From positions 62,001 to 126,000 of the IMG/VR virus record IMGVR_UViG_3300042863_002243: a stretch of 64,000 nucleotides of DNA. One strand, written 5' to 3'. Origin of the DNA: a virus. Below, in pieces: positions 17,287 to 26,906 of this stretch. The notes below the pieces were generated by a model. The model was not told the DNA's origin. It made no database searches and saw only the letters and a list, made by a program, of their open reading frames with translations. A program made the translations under genes and the position numbers. Each line of letters begins with the position of its first letter. Position 1 is the stretch's first letter.

Positions 17287-20061
17287 ATGCCGCAGATTAA
17301 CATATTAAACATTTTACAGGGAGACAATCAATCAACAATAGTTGACAAGATTAATTATAACTATGACCAAATACTTAGTGCTGGTGGTGGTCCGCAAGGA
17401 CAACAAGGACTGATAGGTCCTACAGGATCTGTTGGTCCACAAGGACCACAAGGTGTTCAAGGAGTACAAGGTCCTTCAGGGACTAAATGGTTTGTTCAAG
17501 ATAGCGCCCCAGCTATTAGTAATATAACAGGATCTAATCCATGGACATTTCCCACATTAGGAGATTATTGGTTAGACCCAGATTCTGCAAATCAAGAAGT
17601 TTATGTACTCTCTGCTACTGGATGGGTTGATACAGGATATGGATTAAATGCCGGAGAGTTATTTCAAAAAGTTACACCAATTGATATAGTTGGAGGTGCT
17701 ACTGGCTCTGGTATATTAATATCAGGAACTGGAACTAGTGGTGCTACTGCTGCCACATTGGTACTTTCAGATGCTTCAATTAGTGATTATACACCAGGAG
17801 GATCAGCAATATATAATGTTAATTACGAAGGAGCTAAATTAAAAATAGCCACTAGAAATGATAGACTTAAGATATTAAGTTTTGGCAGAGCTGATCTTGA
17901 TATTACAACAGGGGCAGGTGCTACTGGATACCTAAATAACCCTTCACTAGAATGGGATACATCAAGCCCAGTAGCTCCTAATTTTTATGATATCTCTTTA
18001 AGAAACCCAGGGGGATCTATAGGTATAATATCTTCAGCTACTGCAGCTTCGGGAGGAGTAAATATTCTTGCTAAGGGTGAAATAACAGCAACTAGTAGTG
18101 AGGATAACATAATGCTAAGAACCCCAATACCAAATAAAGGTACATTTATTAGTGCAGCTTCTAATGGTGGATTTCTAGAATTATCAAATCAATCATCAGG
18201 AAATCCTAGCAATAATACCAATGCTCCTTTATTTGCTAATGCAACAGGATTAGGTATTGGTTTAGGTACAGGTCAATTTAGACAATCAGGAGACGATTCA
18301 AGAAGATTAGGGGTATTTGGAAATACTAGTATATCTAAAACTCTTTCACTACATACTGGAGTTTTATTTACTGGTAATGCTTTATCTCCTCTAAATAACA
18401 ATAAAGGTGTATTATTTGTAGAGGGACACAGTATGTTCGGGCACACAAATCCTACCGGGGATAATTCAGGAGGAATACAAACAACAGGTATGGCAGAGGC
18501 GAGTAATAGATTTCCTCAATTATTTGTCACATCTCCTAACTACGGACCAGGAGTACAAGTAAGAACAAAGGGAGCTTCTACATATGCACCAAGAACTATA
18601 ATAGGTGACGGTGTATTTGATTTCACTTCTGCTGGTGGTGCAACATCATCTGCAGGTACTGGTCCTGACATCACACAAGAGTTTTACGCTAATAGTAGCC
18701 ACTTATTTGGCGCTGGTCCATTAATAAGTTATCAGCATAAGATATCAACACCAACAAATACCACAGGTTTTGCTCCTGTATTTAGTATTACTACGTATAC
18801 TAATTCAGGTGTTTATAGTGCTAATAATGTTGCATCAAGGACTTTAATTCAAACTAAAAATTCTAATAGGTTATTAGAAATAATGGCGAACGGTACAGGA
18901 GGAGGAAATAAGCTTAATCTAGTAGCTGGTACGTATCCATTACTAAGTGTAAATAGTGGTTCTGGAGCAACTGCAGGAGGAGTTTCTATAGGATCTTCTT
19001 CTAATACTTATTCTACTATATTATTACCCTTAACTGGATCAACTTTTATTGGAGGTAATGCTAATAATCACAGTTTACTTGTAACAGGAGTACAGACTAT
19101 AGGTACTGATAGTCCTATATCAATGTTTAATAATAGTGCAAAAGGACAAAACCAACTAGTTGGTGGTAATTCTTTACTTAAGATTTCAAGAGAGCTATAT
19201 TCAACAACAACATTATCAAAAGGATCGCCTTCTGCAGCTGGATACTCCGTTAATAATTATCCTAACGGATTAGAGATAACATCTTTTATACCTTTAACAT
19301 CAAGCACAAGCCTGAATGCCAATAAATCAGTAGCTATTGCAGTTGGCGCAAAAACATTAATTAGTGGTACAGCCATTGCTAATACTACTGGATTCTTTGT
19401 AAGCGATTCTGGGGAAAATATAGCTGTTGGACAGGCTATAGATTATACTGCTGCTATAGGAGTTTCCGGAGCCGGTACAGATTATGCTATTAAGGCAAAA
19501 GGAAGTGTTGGAGTAACGGGAGGAAATGTTGAGGTAACAGGAAATGTTGGTGTGACGGGAAATGTTGGAGTAACAGGAAATGTTGGTATTGTAGGTGATA
19601 CATCAGCAACGGGTGATCTTACTGTTACAAATGATGTAATTATTGGACCAAGTACAGGATCTTTAACATTAAATGCAAGTAGTAAGATAAAGAAAACGTG
19701 GACAGGATACGCATTTTTCTACTTTAATGAACCAGCCGATCCAATAATAGCTTATGACTTTGGTGATCCTTATACTACAGGAGCATTGCCTACTGGATTT
19801 GGTTATAATCAAGCTGGAGGTGCATCGAATGCGAATAGTGCAACAATTGTTTTAACACATCCTACTATAGATCCTTTAAAAACCACTGTACACGTAACTG
19901 GTAGATATGCAGGTTCCGGTTTTACCGATTCTTTATTTTGTTTCTTTACATCATCACCCCAAGTAACTACTACAAATATCTATATCCGGAGAATGATTAA
20001 TTGGAATGATGGTAATAACGTTAAGCTAGGATTTAATTTTACTATTATAGAATACTATTAA
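17287..20061 (+). CDS. Tail fibre-like protein with short collagen-like segment
   Basis: The 924-residue product opens with an I-V-D-K-I-N-Y-N-Y-D-Q-I-L attachment-like segment. A collagen-like stretch of about 12 G-x-y triplets follows at residues 37-70 (GPTGSVGPQGPQ and similar). The rest is a long Gly/Ser/Thr/Asn-rich beta region typical of fibre shafts, including a short repeat GNVGVTGNVGVTG near residues 745-765. The C-terminal 110 residues look like a compact head domain. A role in receptor contact or as a head/tail decoration is likely but inferred. It has its own candidate promoter in the 42-base gap before it. Confidence 0.6.
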   Translation: MPQINILNILQGDNQSTIVDKINYNYDQILSAGGGPQGQQGLIGPTGSVGPQGPQGVQGVQGPSGTKWFVQDSAPAISNITGSNPWTFPTLGDYWLDPDSANQEVYVLSATGWVDTGYGLNAGELFQKVTPIDIVGGATGSGILISGTGTSGATAATLVLSDASISDYTPGGSAIYNVNYEGAKLKIATRNDRLKILSFGRADLDITTGAGATGYLNNPSLEWDTSSPVAPNFYDISLRNPGGSIGIISSATAASGGVNILAKGEITATSSEDNIMLRTPIPNKGTFISAASNGGFLELSNQSSGNPSNNTNAPLFANATGLGIGLGTGQFRQSGDDSRRLGVFGNTSISKTLSLHTGVLFTGNALSPLNNNKGVLFVEGHSMFGHTNPTGDNSGGIQTTGMAEASNRFPQLFVTSPNYGPGVQVRTKGASTYAPRTIIGDGVFDFTSAGGATSSAGTGPDITQEFYANSSHLFGAGPLISYQHKISTPTNTTGFAPVFSITTYTNSGVYSANNVASRTLIQTKNSNRLLEIMANGTGGGNKLNLVAGTYPLLSVNSGSGATAGGVSIGSSSNTYSTILLPLTGSTFIGGNANNHSLLVTGVQTIGTDSPISMFNNSAKGQNQLVGGNSLLKISRELYSTTTLSKGSPSAAGYSVNNYPNGLEITSFIPLTSSTSLNANKSVAIAVGAKTLISGTAIANTTGFFVSDSGENIAVGQAIDYTAAIGVSGAGTDYAIKAKGSVGVTGGNVEVTGNVGVTGNVGVTGNVGIVGDTSATGDLTVTNDVIIGPSTGSLTLNASSKIKKTWTGYAFFYFNEPADPIIAYDFGDPYTTGALPTGFGYNQAGGASNANSATIVLTHPTIDPLKTTVHVTGRYAGSGFTDSLFCFFTSSPQVTTTNIYIRRMINWNDGNNVKLGFNFTIIEYY

Positions 20062-20062
20062 T

Positions 20063-20266
20063 ATGAAGAAATGGTTTATTGAACAATATAATGATATACA
20101 TGATAATCTTTCCGCAATAGAGAAAGAGATTGGATATCATTTAGAGAACAAAGAGAATCTTATCGGTCGCGAAGAGATTATCGAGTCTCTTAAAACCAAA
20201 GCTCAATTAGAGATTGAGCGATTAAATAAAACAAGAGAAGATGAAAGAAGAATCTTTAATTACTAA
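20063..20266 (+). CDS. Small charged helical protein, unknown
   Basis: This 67-residue product is strongly charged and predicted all helical (repeated E-K-E, E-E-I-I-E-S-L, E-I-E-R-L patterns). No family was recognised. It starts one base after the fibre gene stop and overlaps the next gene by 26 bases, which argues for a real, translationally coupled gene. Its small size between fibre and membrane-anchored genes would fit a chaperone or lysis accessory, but nothing in the sequence proves that. Confidence 0.5.
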   Translation: MKKWFIEQYNDIHDNLSAIEKEIGYHLENKENLIGREEIIESLKTKAQLEIERLNKTREDERRIFNY

Positions 20267-21038
20267 AATGCTTAAAAGAAAGGACATTGTGCTACTAGCA
20301 ATAGTTGCTGCACTTTGTTTATTGCTATTTAGACAGTGCGACAGCAACTTATCACTTAAGTCACAGATCAAGATACAGAATATGAATTTAGATGCGTTAA
20401 AAGACACTGTACGCATTCAAGAAAATAAAGCTGGTGAAGCAACATATGTGAGAAAGACCCTATTGTCTTCCAAGGAAGATTTAGAAAAACTCAATAAAGG
20501 ATTAGCTGAAGAATTAGATAAACAGAAGGGAAAAGTCATAGTGATTGAGAAGGTAATAACTGAGACTAAAGTTGATACACATTATGTAAATAATTATCTC
20601 ACTAGTTATCAAAACGGTAATTATAGTTTAGATTGGAAATATGATTCTTTATTTTCTGTAAACAATTACAGAAAATTTTCAGGTAAGAGTTTCTTTATTG
20701 TAGACACAATTAATAATAGTGTTATTCCAGGAAAAACCAGAATAGACCAAGACGAAATGGGATTCTCATTTATCACTGGTCTTAGAGAGAAAGATAAAGC
20801 TCTTGAAATATTTGTAACCCCTAAATATCCAGGAATGAAAATCACAGATATCGAAGGTGCTGTTATAGATCCTTATAAGTCGGATGTGCTTAAGTCAATG
20901 TTTCCCAACAAAAAATGGTCAGTTGGACCTTATGTTGGAATTGGTGTGGGAGCAGGATATGGACTTAATGGCAAACCTATTGCTGGACCTGTATTCAATA
21001 TAGGATTAGGTGTTCAGTATTCTTGGTTTAAATTTTAA
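20241..21038 (+). CDS. Membrane-anchored coiled-coil protein
   Basis: The 265-residue product has an N-terminal transmembrane helix (residues about 16-31, IVLLAIVAALCLLLF) after a short positively charged segment. A coiled-coil region follows at about residues 38-115, and the C-terminal half is beta-rich, ending with the glycine-rich WSVGPYVGIGVGAGYG and an aromatic terminus. This layout recurs in phages of Bacteroidota, and an inner-membrane spanin-like or envelope-associated role is possible. Overlap with the small gene before it and a 14-base gap to the next virion gene indicate one operon. Function is unproven. Confidence 0.45.
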   Translation: MKEESLITKMLKRKDIVLLAIVAALCLLLFRQCDSNLSLKSQIKIQNMNLDALKDTVRIQENKAGEATYVRKTLLSSKEDLEKLNKGLAEELDKQKGKVIVIEKVITETKVDTHYVNNYLTSYQNGNYSLDWKYDSLFSVNNYRKFSGKSFFIVDTINNSVIPGKTRIDQDEMGFSFITGLREKDKALEIFVTPKYPGMKITDIEGAVIDPYKSDVLKSMFPNKKWSVGPYVGIGVGAGYGLNGKPIAGPVFNIGLGVQYSWFKF

Positions 21039-21052
21039 GGAATATATACGAC

Positions 21053-23398
21053 ATGGCTTATACATCAACACAAAGGTTTGTTAAAATCACTGATTACTTA
21101 TTATTAGAGTATAATTACACAACTGCACCAACTCCTGAAATATATTATGTTAATACTGGATTCCCTGCAATAGGATTTGAAAAAATAGTAAATGGGTATT
21201 TTGATAACACTGTACAGATATTAAATGATCCTAATGCAGAAGCCACAACAAACAATGTTAGGGATTTAAGTGTAGTCCAGATTGACAAAAATAGATTTGT
21301 TACATTAGATAAAGATTACTTAGTTCCTTATTTAGATACAGATCCTAAATTAACTTCAGTAAGTAATCTTCCTGTAGTGTTTCCTTCTAACATAGGAGTT
21401 TATTATGACTCTGTAAAATTCCATATTGTATCAGGATACAATTTTGATAATCTTGATGGTGTAATTTTGCAAGCTAAATATCAAGAAAGAACTGGGAAAA
21501 AAGCCACGGTAATGCAGATTTTGTTACAAAAATCTGATGTATTATTATCAGTTTTAAATCCTAATCCTATTTATTTAGGGGGTGCTTTATATGACAGATA
21601 TGTAGAGGTTAAGATTCCTGCCTATGCTAATATGGTTTATGAGTTTGAAGTACTGAATGGAAATTCCACACAGTCAAGCACATTAGCTGCAAAGATATCT
21701 TCAGATGGAAAAGGATTCTTAAAAGATGCTCCTGTAGAGTTTACAATATTTGAAGTCACACAGACTGTTCTTAAAAATGGATATCAGAATTATATAGGTC
21801 AAACTAGATCACAGCTCAGTATATTTCCCAAAGATAATTTTAGTTCTTTAGCTGGGGTTATTCAGGAGAATCAATTTTATAATTATTTAGAATTCTATCC
21901 CACATGGGATGGTAATTTTTTAGAAGATTTCTTAACAGCAGAAGGAAAGGTGGGAAATACCTATTATGTTGTTAATGAGCTAGAGGTAAAAGAGCAAGTG
22001 GGTCTTTCTTATATAACTACATACAATTTTTCTAGCACACAAATAGACGATTTTAACTCTCCTTCTATATTTAGGCCAGTTTTAACTAATCCTTTATCCA
22101 CATCTTTTGTTGTGAATTACACTATGAGATTGGTTAATAAAGGAAATCAGAATCAGATCATAAGAAGATCTACATTTTCTTCCTTTGATATAAACAAATA
22201 CGGAAAAGAAAATAATGTAATAAATCTTACTACTGGTGCATATGCTCAGAAAGTTTATAATAAAATAATACAAGCACCTAATCTTATTTCTGGTGTGGGA
22301 GTTGCTCCTAATGTCACTCCATTAGAAAAGAAAATACCAGTATTTTATAAAGATAATAATATTTCAGTAACACAGGAAACTATAATTATAGATAAAGACG
22401 GTAATGTGATATCAGAAACATCAGGTCCAGACGTAACACAATTATACGGTCAAGGTAAAGCCAAGATTTTAATAGATCCTTTTGATAACTTCTATAAATT
22501 CACAGTGTATAATTTAAAAGATGCAACAACTCCAGAGATAATAGATCTTGGTAATTCTTTAACTTATTATATGGTATTTTTAGATTCTAGTGGTCAGAGT
22601 GTTAGGGTGGAAAATATAAAGAATAAAACATCAATATCTAATCCTTCACAGGGACAGGTTTCATTTAAGGTTGTTGGATCTAATTCTAAAAAAATTCTTG
22701 GATTTATTAGTAAAGAATTTTATATAGTTTCTAAGACCCCAGATGGCATAGAAACTAAGCTATATTCTGGATCTTGGCAAAATCAGTCTGAGTTTTTAGC
22801 AAGTACTAATACAATTCAAGTTGCTACTACAACTGGAGTTACTGGAGCTACTACAACCACAACTACAACTGTTTCTTCAACAGGAACAACAGGAACAACG
22901 GGAACTTCAACAACTACAGGAAATCAAATTAATTCTAAAGTACCAATTACTAAAGTTAACAAAGCTATAAAAGATTATGTTTTGGGAAGTAGCTCTATAC
23001 TAAGTGTTAAACCCGCTACACAATTAAATTCTACAGGATCTGGAGTTTCTGTTGGAAAATCATCATTATCCATACAAAGTTCTTTACAATCGGTTAATAT
23101 AAATATACCAGCTTTAGCTGATTCAATAGCAGGTAAAGAATCACTAATATTTGGAGCAACAGTGATTGTGTCTGATGTACAAAAAGTAGTTAATTATTAT
23201 TTTACACCAGGATCCCCTGGAGCAACATTATTTAAAGGTATAAAACCTAGTCAATTCTTAACTGCAGCTTTACAGATTCACCCTAAATTAGCAAATGGAA
23301 CTTTTGATCCCACATATGTCAAATATTGTAATGCTTTAGTATTTCCTGTTACTAATGATCCTGAAGCAGCTGCAAATAAAGGTAAGACAAAGAAATAA
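21053..23398 (+). CDS. Virion structural protein with Thr-rich linker
   Basis: The 781-residue product is beta-rich through residue 575. It then carries a Thr/Gly/Ser linker (residues about 590-625, TTTTTTVSSTGTTGTTG type), followed by a C-terminal domain of about 150 residues. No enzymatic motif is present. The stretch LEYNYTTAPTPEIYYVN at the start suggests an assembly interface but is not diagnostic. It is preceded by an AATATATAC box 3 bases before the ATG and followed 7 bases later by a small tail-tube-like gene. Baseplate membership is inferred from context only. Confidence 0.45.
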   Translation: MAYTSTQRFVKITDYLLLEYNYTTAPTPEIYYVNTGFPAIGFEKIVNGYFDNTVQILNDPNAEATTNNVRDLSVVQIDKNRFVTLDKDYLVPYLDTDPKLTSVSNLPVVFPSNIGVYYDSVKFHIVSGYNFDNLDGVILQAKYQERTGKKATVMQILLQKSDVLLSVLNPNPIYLGGALYDRYVEVKIPAYANMVYEFEVLNGNSTQSSTLAAKISSDGKGFLKDAPVEFTIFEVTQTVLKNGYQNYIGQTRSQLSIFPKDNFSSLAGVIQENQFYNYLEFYPTWDGNFLEDFLTAEGKVGNTYYVVNELEVKEQVGLSYITTYNFSSTQIDDFNSPSIFRPVLTNPLSTSFVVNYTMRLVNKGNQNQIIRRSTFSSFDINKYGKENNVINLTTGAYAQKVYNKIIQAPNLISGVGVAPNVTPLEKKIPVFYKDNNISVTQETIIIDKDGNVISETSGPDVTQLYGQGKAKILIDPFDNFYKFTVYNLKDATTPEIIDLGNSLTYYMVFLDSSGQSVRVENIKNKTSISNPSQGQVSFKVVGSNSKKILGFISKEFYIVSKTPDGIETKLYSGSWQNQSEFLASTNTIQVATTTGVTGATTTTTTTVSSTGTTGTTGTSTTTGNQINSKVPITKVNKAIKDYVLGSSSILSVKPATQLNSTGSGVSVGKSSLSIQSSLQSVNINIPALADSIAGKESLIFGATVIVSDVQKVVNYYFTPGSPGATLFKGIKPSQFLTAALQIHPKLANGTFDPTYVKYCNALVFPVTNDPEAAANKGKTKK

Positions 23399-23405
23399 TT
23401 AACAA

Positions 23406-23957
23406 ATGATTTTAAATGCTAGACAGAATGGTTTCATCTTTAATTTTCCTAAGGGATTTGTAGTTGATAGTGTAATTGATAAGTATTCTAAATATGTTAA
23501 GAGAATGCCCATTCCTTATGACACAGTAAATGACTTTATAAATTCAACTATTCAGCAAGTTAATTTTCCCACACTCAGAACTATAGATACTGTGGAACAA
23601 ATTAGACCTGGTGGTTTTAAACAAACTTATAAGAGTGCTACAACTCTACAAAATTTAATACAAAGAGATTTCACTGTCACTTTTAAGTTGGGCGAAGGAT
23701 TTATAAACTATTGGATTTTGTATGAGAACATAATAAAGTTCTTGGATTTCCAAAATCCGGAACAATATCTACAGGACTTTAGATTATTATTACTTGATAA
23801 TGAGGGAGTTGTTATGGCTAGCGTGCTTCTACAACAGCCGGTCTTCACTTCATTATCTGAAATACAATTGAACTACGCTTCAAGTACACCTCAATTTTCT
23901 ACTTTCTCAATAGGATTTAAATGTAATTACGTGGATGTTAAACTTGAAATCGGATAA
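23406..23957 (+). CDS. Putative tail-tube-fold virion protein
   Basis: The 183-residue product has the size and general pattern of T4 gp19-like tail tube or baseplate tube proteins: an N-terminal RMPIPYDTVNDFINSTIQQV segment, a conserved-looking NFPTL, then alternating strands with DFTVTFKLGEGFINYW and a C-terminal FSTFSIGFKCNYVDV strand pair. It overlaps the following resolvase gene by 23 bases. Assignment to the tail-tube fold rests on pattern and length, without a diagnostic motif, so a different small baseplate protein is equally possible. Confidence 0.4.
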   Translation: MILNARQNGFIFNFPKGFVVDSVIDKYSKYVKRMPIPYDTVNDFINSTIQQVNFPTLRTIDTVEQIRPGGFKQTYKSATTLQNLIQRDFTVTFKLGEGFINYWILYENIIKFLDFQNPEQYLQDFRLLLLDNEGVVMASVLLQQPVFTSLSEIQLNYASSTPQFSTFSIGFKCNYVDVKLEIG

Positions 23958-24633
23958 GAGAATAGTCGGTGTCGATTTTTCGTTGAACTCTCCTGGGTTT
24001 TGTATACTAACAAATGATAGCTGTAAATGGATAAGTCTTCATAGAACAACTAACATCATAGATAAGATGCTTAAAAAAGAGGGATCTCCTTTTAAAGTTC
24101 TCAATGATAATGGGAGTGTCTCAATAAATATTATTTCCAAGAAAGAATTTACTGGAGAATATCACGAGAAGGAAAGACAGAAGATTTTAAACGCTGTTTA
24201 TTTTTCTGAAGTTGCTTTGGATCTTTTATCCCCATATCTCGACGAGAACACTATAGTGGGTATGGAAGGTTTATCTTTTGGATCTAATGGTAATTCACTT
24301 ATAGATATTTCTATGACAACCGCTCTAATTAGAGCTGGTGTAGTTAAGAAAATAAATCCTGATAATTTCTATGTGATCTCTCCGACCACACTTAAGAAAT
24401 TTGCAGTAAAAGGAAATGCTAAGAAAGATGAGCTTTACTGTAAGCTTATAGAAGACAGAATATCTGAGGACAGATTAAAACCACTTTTGAATGTTTTGAA
24501 GGAATATAAAGATTTATGGATCAAAGGAGCGGGTAAAGTTGAGAACCCTTGTTCTGATATAATTGATGCAACATGGATCTGTTTGTTTATTGAGGATAAT
24601 TTAGAGAAACTTTTATCTGGTAGTAAGATATAA
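23935..24633 (+). CDS. RuvC-like Holliday junction resolvase (RNase H fold)
   Basis: The 232-residue product starts with the first acidic strand of an RNase H fold, RIVGVDFSLNSPGF (Asp14). It then has the second acidic strand VGMEGLSFGSNGN near residue 105, a P-T-T-L-K-K-F-A-V-K-G-N-A-K-K-D segment typical of RuvC-like proteins, and a late D-I-I-D-A-T-W helix that supplies the last catalytic acids. Such proteins cut branched DNA and would replace the T4 endonuclease VII role in genome maturation. The start at 23935 lies inside the previous gene and the frame then heads a nucleic acid module (SSB, primase, UvsY-like, UvsW). Confidence 0.8.
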   Translation: MLNLKSDKRIVGVDFSLNSPGFCILTNDSCKWISLHRTTNIIDKMLKKEGSPFKVLNDNGSVSINIISKKEFTGEYHEKERQKILNAVYFSEVALDLLSPYLDENTIVGMEGLSFGSNGNSLIDISMTTALIRAGVVKKINPDNFYVISPTTLKKFAVKGNAKKDELYCKLIEDRISEDRLKPLLNVLKEYKDLWIKGAGKVENPCSDIIDATWICLFIEDNLEKLLSGSKI

Positions 24634-24636
24634 ATA
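24627..24636 (+). promoter_or_regulatory. GATATAAATA box, T4 late-promoter-like
   Basis: The string contains TATAAATA, identical to the T4 late promoter consensus, and overlaps the stop codon region of the resolvase gene, 35 bases before the SSB start. It may drive the SSB gene separately from its upstream neighbour. Confidence 0.45.
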
Positions 24637-24671
24637 CTAAATAATATAAATTAAAAAAAACTTGAATTATT

Positions 24672-25637
24672 ATGGAAGAAAATTTTGACATCTTTAATCT
24701 TGACAATGAATCGTTTGTTAAGCAGGAAATTAAAACAAAGGACGATGATGAGTTTATTTATAAACCTTATCCCGAATTAGGAAAAGACGGAGTGTATAAA
24801 TCTTTAATTAGATTCTTACCTAACATCACAAATCCTAAAAAATCTAAAATTCACCAATATTATGTTTGGTTGAAAGATCCAGTAGACGGAGCAAATCACA
24901 AAGCTATTTGTCCATCTACGGTAGGAAAAAAATCAATACTTAAAGATCTTTTTTGGAAGCTTAAAAATTCTGCTTCTGCTAAGGATCAGGATTTATCTAA
25001 ATCATTCTCTAGAAAAGAAGATTTTTATTCTTTAATTCAAGTAGTTAAAGATGCAAATCGACCAGACTTGGAAGGTAAAATTATGATATTCAAATTCGGT
25101 AGAAAGGTTAACGATATGATCGAGCAACAAATCAAACCAGAATTCGGAAATCCTTCAAATCCTTATGACTTATTCGAAGGTAAAAACTTCGGTCTTCAAG
25201 TGAGAAAAGTTGGAGAATGGAACAACTATGATCTTTGTCAATTTGTAGGAGATAAAATGGCTTTAATTATTGATGGAGTATCAGTAGAAAGATCTGAAGA
25301 AGGTAGAGAGATGGTTACAAACTTTCTTAAGACTGGTCCTTTAGATATAGAAAAATATGATTATTCTGATTGGGACGATGAAGAGAATGAAAAAATCATG
25401 AGAATTATTAGAAACACAATTCCTGACGGAAGAATGGTTTCTGAGATTATCGGAACTAGTTCAGATTCTAAACCAGTAAGTACAACTGCTTCTGTAGATT
25501 CATTCTACGAAGATGCTAATAGCAGAACATCAACCCAAGAATCTAATGATACAGAGGATGAAGCTCCTGCTAAACCTGCTAAAGCACCAGCTAAAAAATC
25601 TGCACCATCTTTGGATGATCTTTATAACGATCTATAA
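24672..25637 (+). CDS. 32: Single-stranded DNA-binding protein, gp32-like
   Basis: The 321-residue product matches T4 gp32 (301 aa) in layout: a short N-terminal segment, a central OB-like core with IMIFKFGRKVNDMI and NPYDLFEGKNFGLQVRKVG, the N-N-Y-D strand, then a long acidic tail ending SLDDLYNDL. T4 gp32 ends in the very similar DLDDLLNDL. The tail recruits replication and recombination partners in T4. The Cys/His zinc site of T4 gp32 is not conserved here: only a single Cys (A-I-C-P-S) remains in that region. The gene directly precedes the primase gene, supporting a replisome role. Confidence 0.9.
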   Translation: MEENFDIFNLDNESFVKQEIKTKDDDEFIYKPYPELGKDGVYKSLIRFLPNITNPKKSKIHQYYVWLKDPVDGANHKAICPSTVGKKSILKDLFWKLKNSASAKDQDLSKSFSRKEDFYSLIQVVKDANRPDLEGKIMIFKFGRKVNDMIEQQIKPEFGNPSNPYDLFEGKNFGLQVRKVGEWNNYDLCQFVGDKMALIIDGVSVERSEEGREMVTNFLKTGPLDIEKYDYSDWDDEENEKIMRIIRNTIPDGRMVSEIIGTSSDSKPVSTTASVDSFYEDANSRTSTQESNDTEDEAPAKPAKAPAKKSAPSLDDLYNDL

Positions 25638-25650
25638 ATAATGGATTGTT

Positions 25651-26724
25651 ATGGAAACAAAGGATATAAGTGTCCTATCAGTAGATAGGGTTAAAGGAAT
25701 AGTTAATTCTGCTTTACTTAAGTTCTTTGGTAATGATCCTCAAAGATTAAAAATCTATCAAGGGGGCAACAGACTAAACTTCTGTTGCCCTTATTGTGGA
25801 GACTCCAAAGACGCTAAGAAAAAAAGAGGAAATCTTTATGTCGATACATTAACATATAAATGTTATAATGGTGGATGTGCGGTCTTCAAAAATCTAAATC
25901 AATTTACTAGAGATTTTGAAATCAACGGAATGCTTTCCACTGATGAAATTGCAGAGATAGCAGAGATATCTAGAAATTCGACTATAAGGAAAAAAATAAG
26001 AAATTCTTTAGATTACTTTTTTTCTGAAAATTACAAAGATATACTTGTTGGTAGAGAGGAATTTAAACATGCATTAAATCTTCTAGAAGTGAAAGGAACA
26101 TACGGAGAGAAATGGTTAATCGAAAGAAATCATGTACCCGATAATAAATTCCTATGGGATCCTAAAAGAAGGAACTTATATCTCCTGAATCTATCCGGAG
26201 ATGAAACAAAGATACTTGGTCTACAGATTAGGCCTATAGTAAAAAAGAATAGTGGAAGTAAATACTACACTTACAAGCTTAGTGGTATTTACAAAAATCT
26301 CCTAAAAGAAACAAACCCCGAAATTATATTAAAAGCCGAAGAAGTTGATCCAATATCTAGCGTTTTTGGATTCTCTACTGTGGATCTAGATTCAATGATA
26401 ACAACTTTTGAAGGTCCTTTAGATGCTTGGCTTTGTCCTAATGCAATAGCATTATGTTCTATAAATAATCCTTTTCCTTTTGATGTAACAAACAAAAGAT
26501 GGTTATTAGATAGCGATGAGGTTGGGAGACAAAAAGCCAGAGAATTTTTGGAAGCGGGCGAGGAAGTTTTTCTATGGGGAAAATTTATAAAAGAATGTGA
26601 ATTACCAGAAAGGGATAAATGGGATTTAAACGATGTGGTTAATTATGTAAGATCCACAGGAAAGAAGATCAAAAGATTAGATAATTACTTTTCTGTTGAT
26701 AAATGGGATATTATAGATATATGA
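25651..26724 (+). CDS. 61: DNA primase, gp61-like
   Basis: The 357-residue product (T4 gp61 is 342 aa) has an N-terminal zinc-ribbon with C-C-P-Y-C and a second C-Y-N-G-G-C pair about 20 residues later. A TOPRIM-like region follows with TTFEGPLDAWLCPNA (acidic Glu) and a later WLLDSDEVGR (Asp-x-Asp), the metal-binding pattern of primases. It would synthesise RNA primers on the lagging strand with a replicative helicase that is not in this window. The gene starts 13 bases after gp32 and its TGA overlaps the next ATG (ATGA). A strong 10-bp hairpin lies in its early coding region. Confidence 0.9.
   Translation: METKDISVLSVDRVKGIVNSALLKFFGNDPQRLKIYQGGNRLNFCCPYCGDSKDAKKKRGNLYVDTLTYKCYNGGCAVFKNLNQFTRDFEINGMLSTDEIAEIAEISRNSTIRKKIRNSLDYFFSENYKDILVGREEFKHALNLLEVKGTYGEKWLIERNHVPDNKFLWDPKRRNLYLLNLSGDETKILGLQIRPIVKKNSGSKYYTYKLSGIYKNLLKETNPEIILKAEEVDPISSVFGFSTVDLDSMITTFEGPLDAWLCPNAIALCSINNPFPFDVTNKRWLLDSDEVGRQKAREFLEAGEEVFLWGKFIKECELPERDKWDLNDVVNYVRSTGKKIKRLDNYFSVDKWDIIDI
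25764..25790 (+). promoter_or_regulatory. Perfect 10-bp hairpin inside primase coding sequence
   Basis: GGGCAACAGA and TCTGTTGCCC form a perfect 10-bp stem around a 7-base loop, about 115 bases into the primase gene and overlapping the codons for the zinc ribbon. Its GC content is well above that of the surrounding sequence. No T-tract follows, so it is not a classic terminator; an mRNA control or processing element is possible. Confidence 0.45.
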
Positions 26725-26906
26725 AATATAAAAAGAACAACAACAAATTTAAGTTCCCTGTAGATATAAAAGGTGATTTAGATGTTCCCGATTTTGATAT
26801 ATCTGATAATTTTTCCACAGAGATAGTAAAGAATAAGATAGACTCGGAAGTTAAAGAGATATCAAAAAATAAGAAAAAGAAATGTCAGAGCAACAACCTA
26901 ATGTAG
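26721..26906 (+). CDS. Small basic/acidic protein between primase and UvsY-like gene
   Basis: Starting at the ATG that overlaps the primase stop (ATGA), the product has 61 residues with a Lys/Asn-rich start, an acidic middle (D-L-D-V-P-D-F-D-I-S-D) and a basic end. An upstream in-frame start at 26703 is less likely because it lies inside primase. The 3' end overlaps the UvsY-like gene by 25 bases. The overlap at both ends supports translational coupling. No family was recognised; an accessory replication or recombination role is only suggested by position. Confidence 0.5.
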   Translation: MKYKKNNNKFKFPVDIKGDLDVPDFDISDNFSTEIVKNKIDSEVKEISKNKKKKCQSNNLM

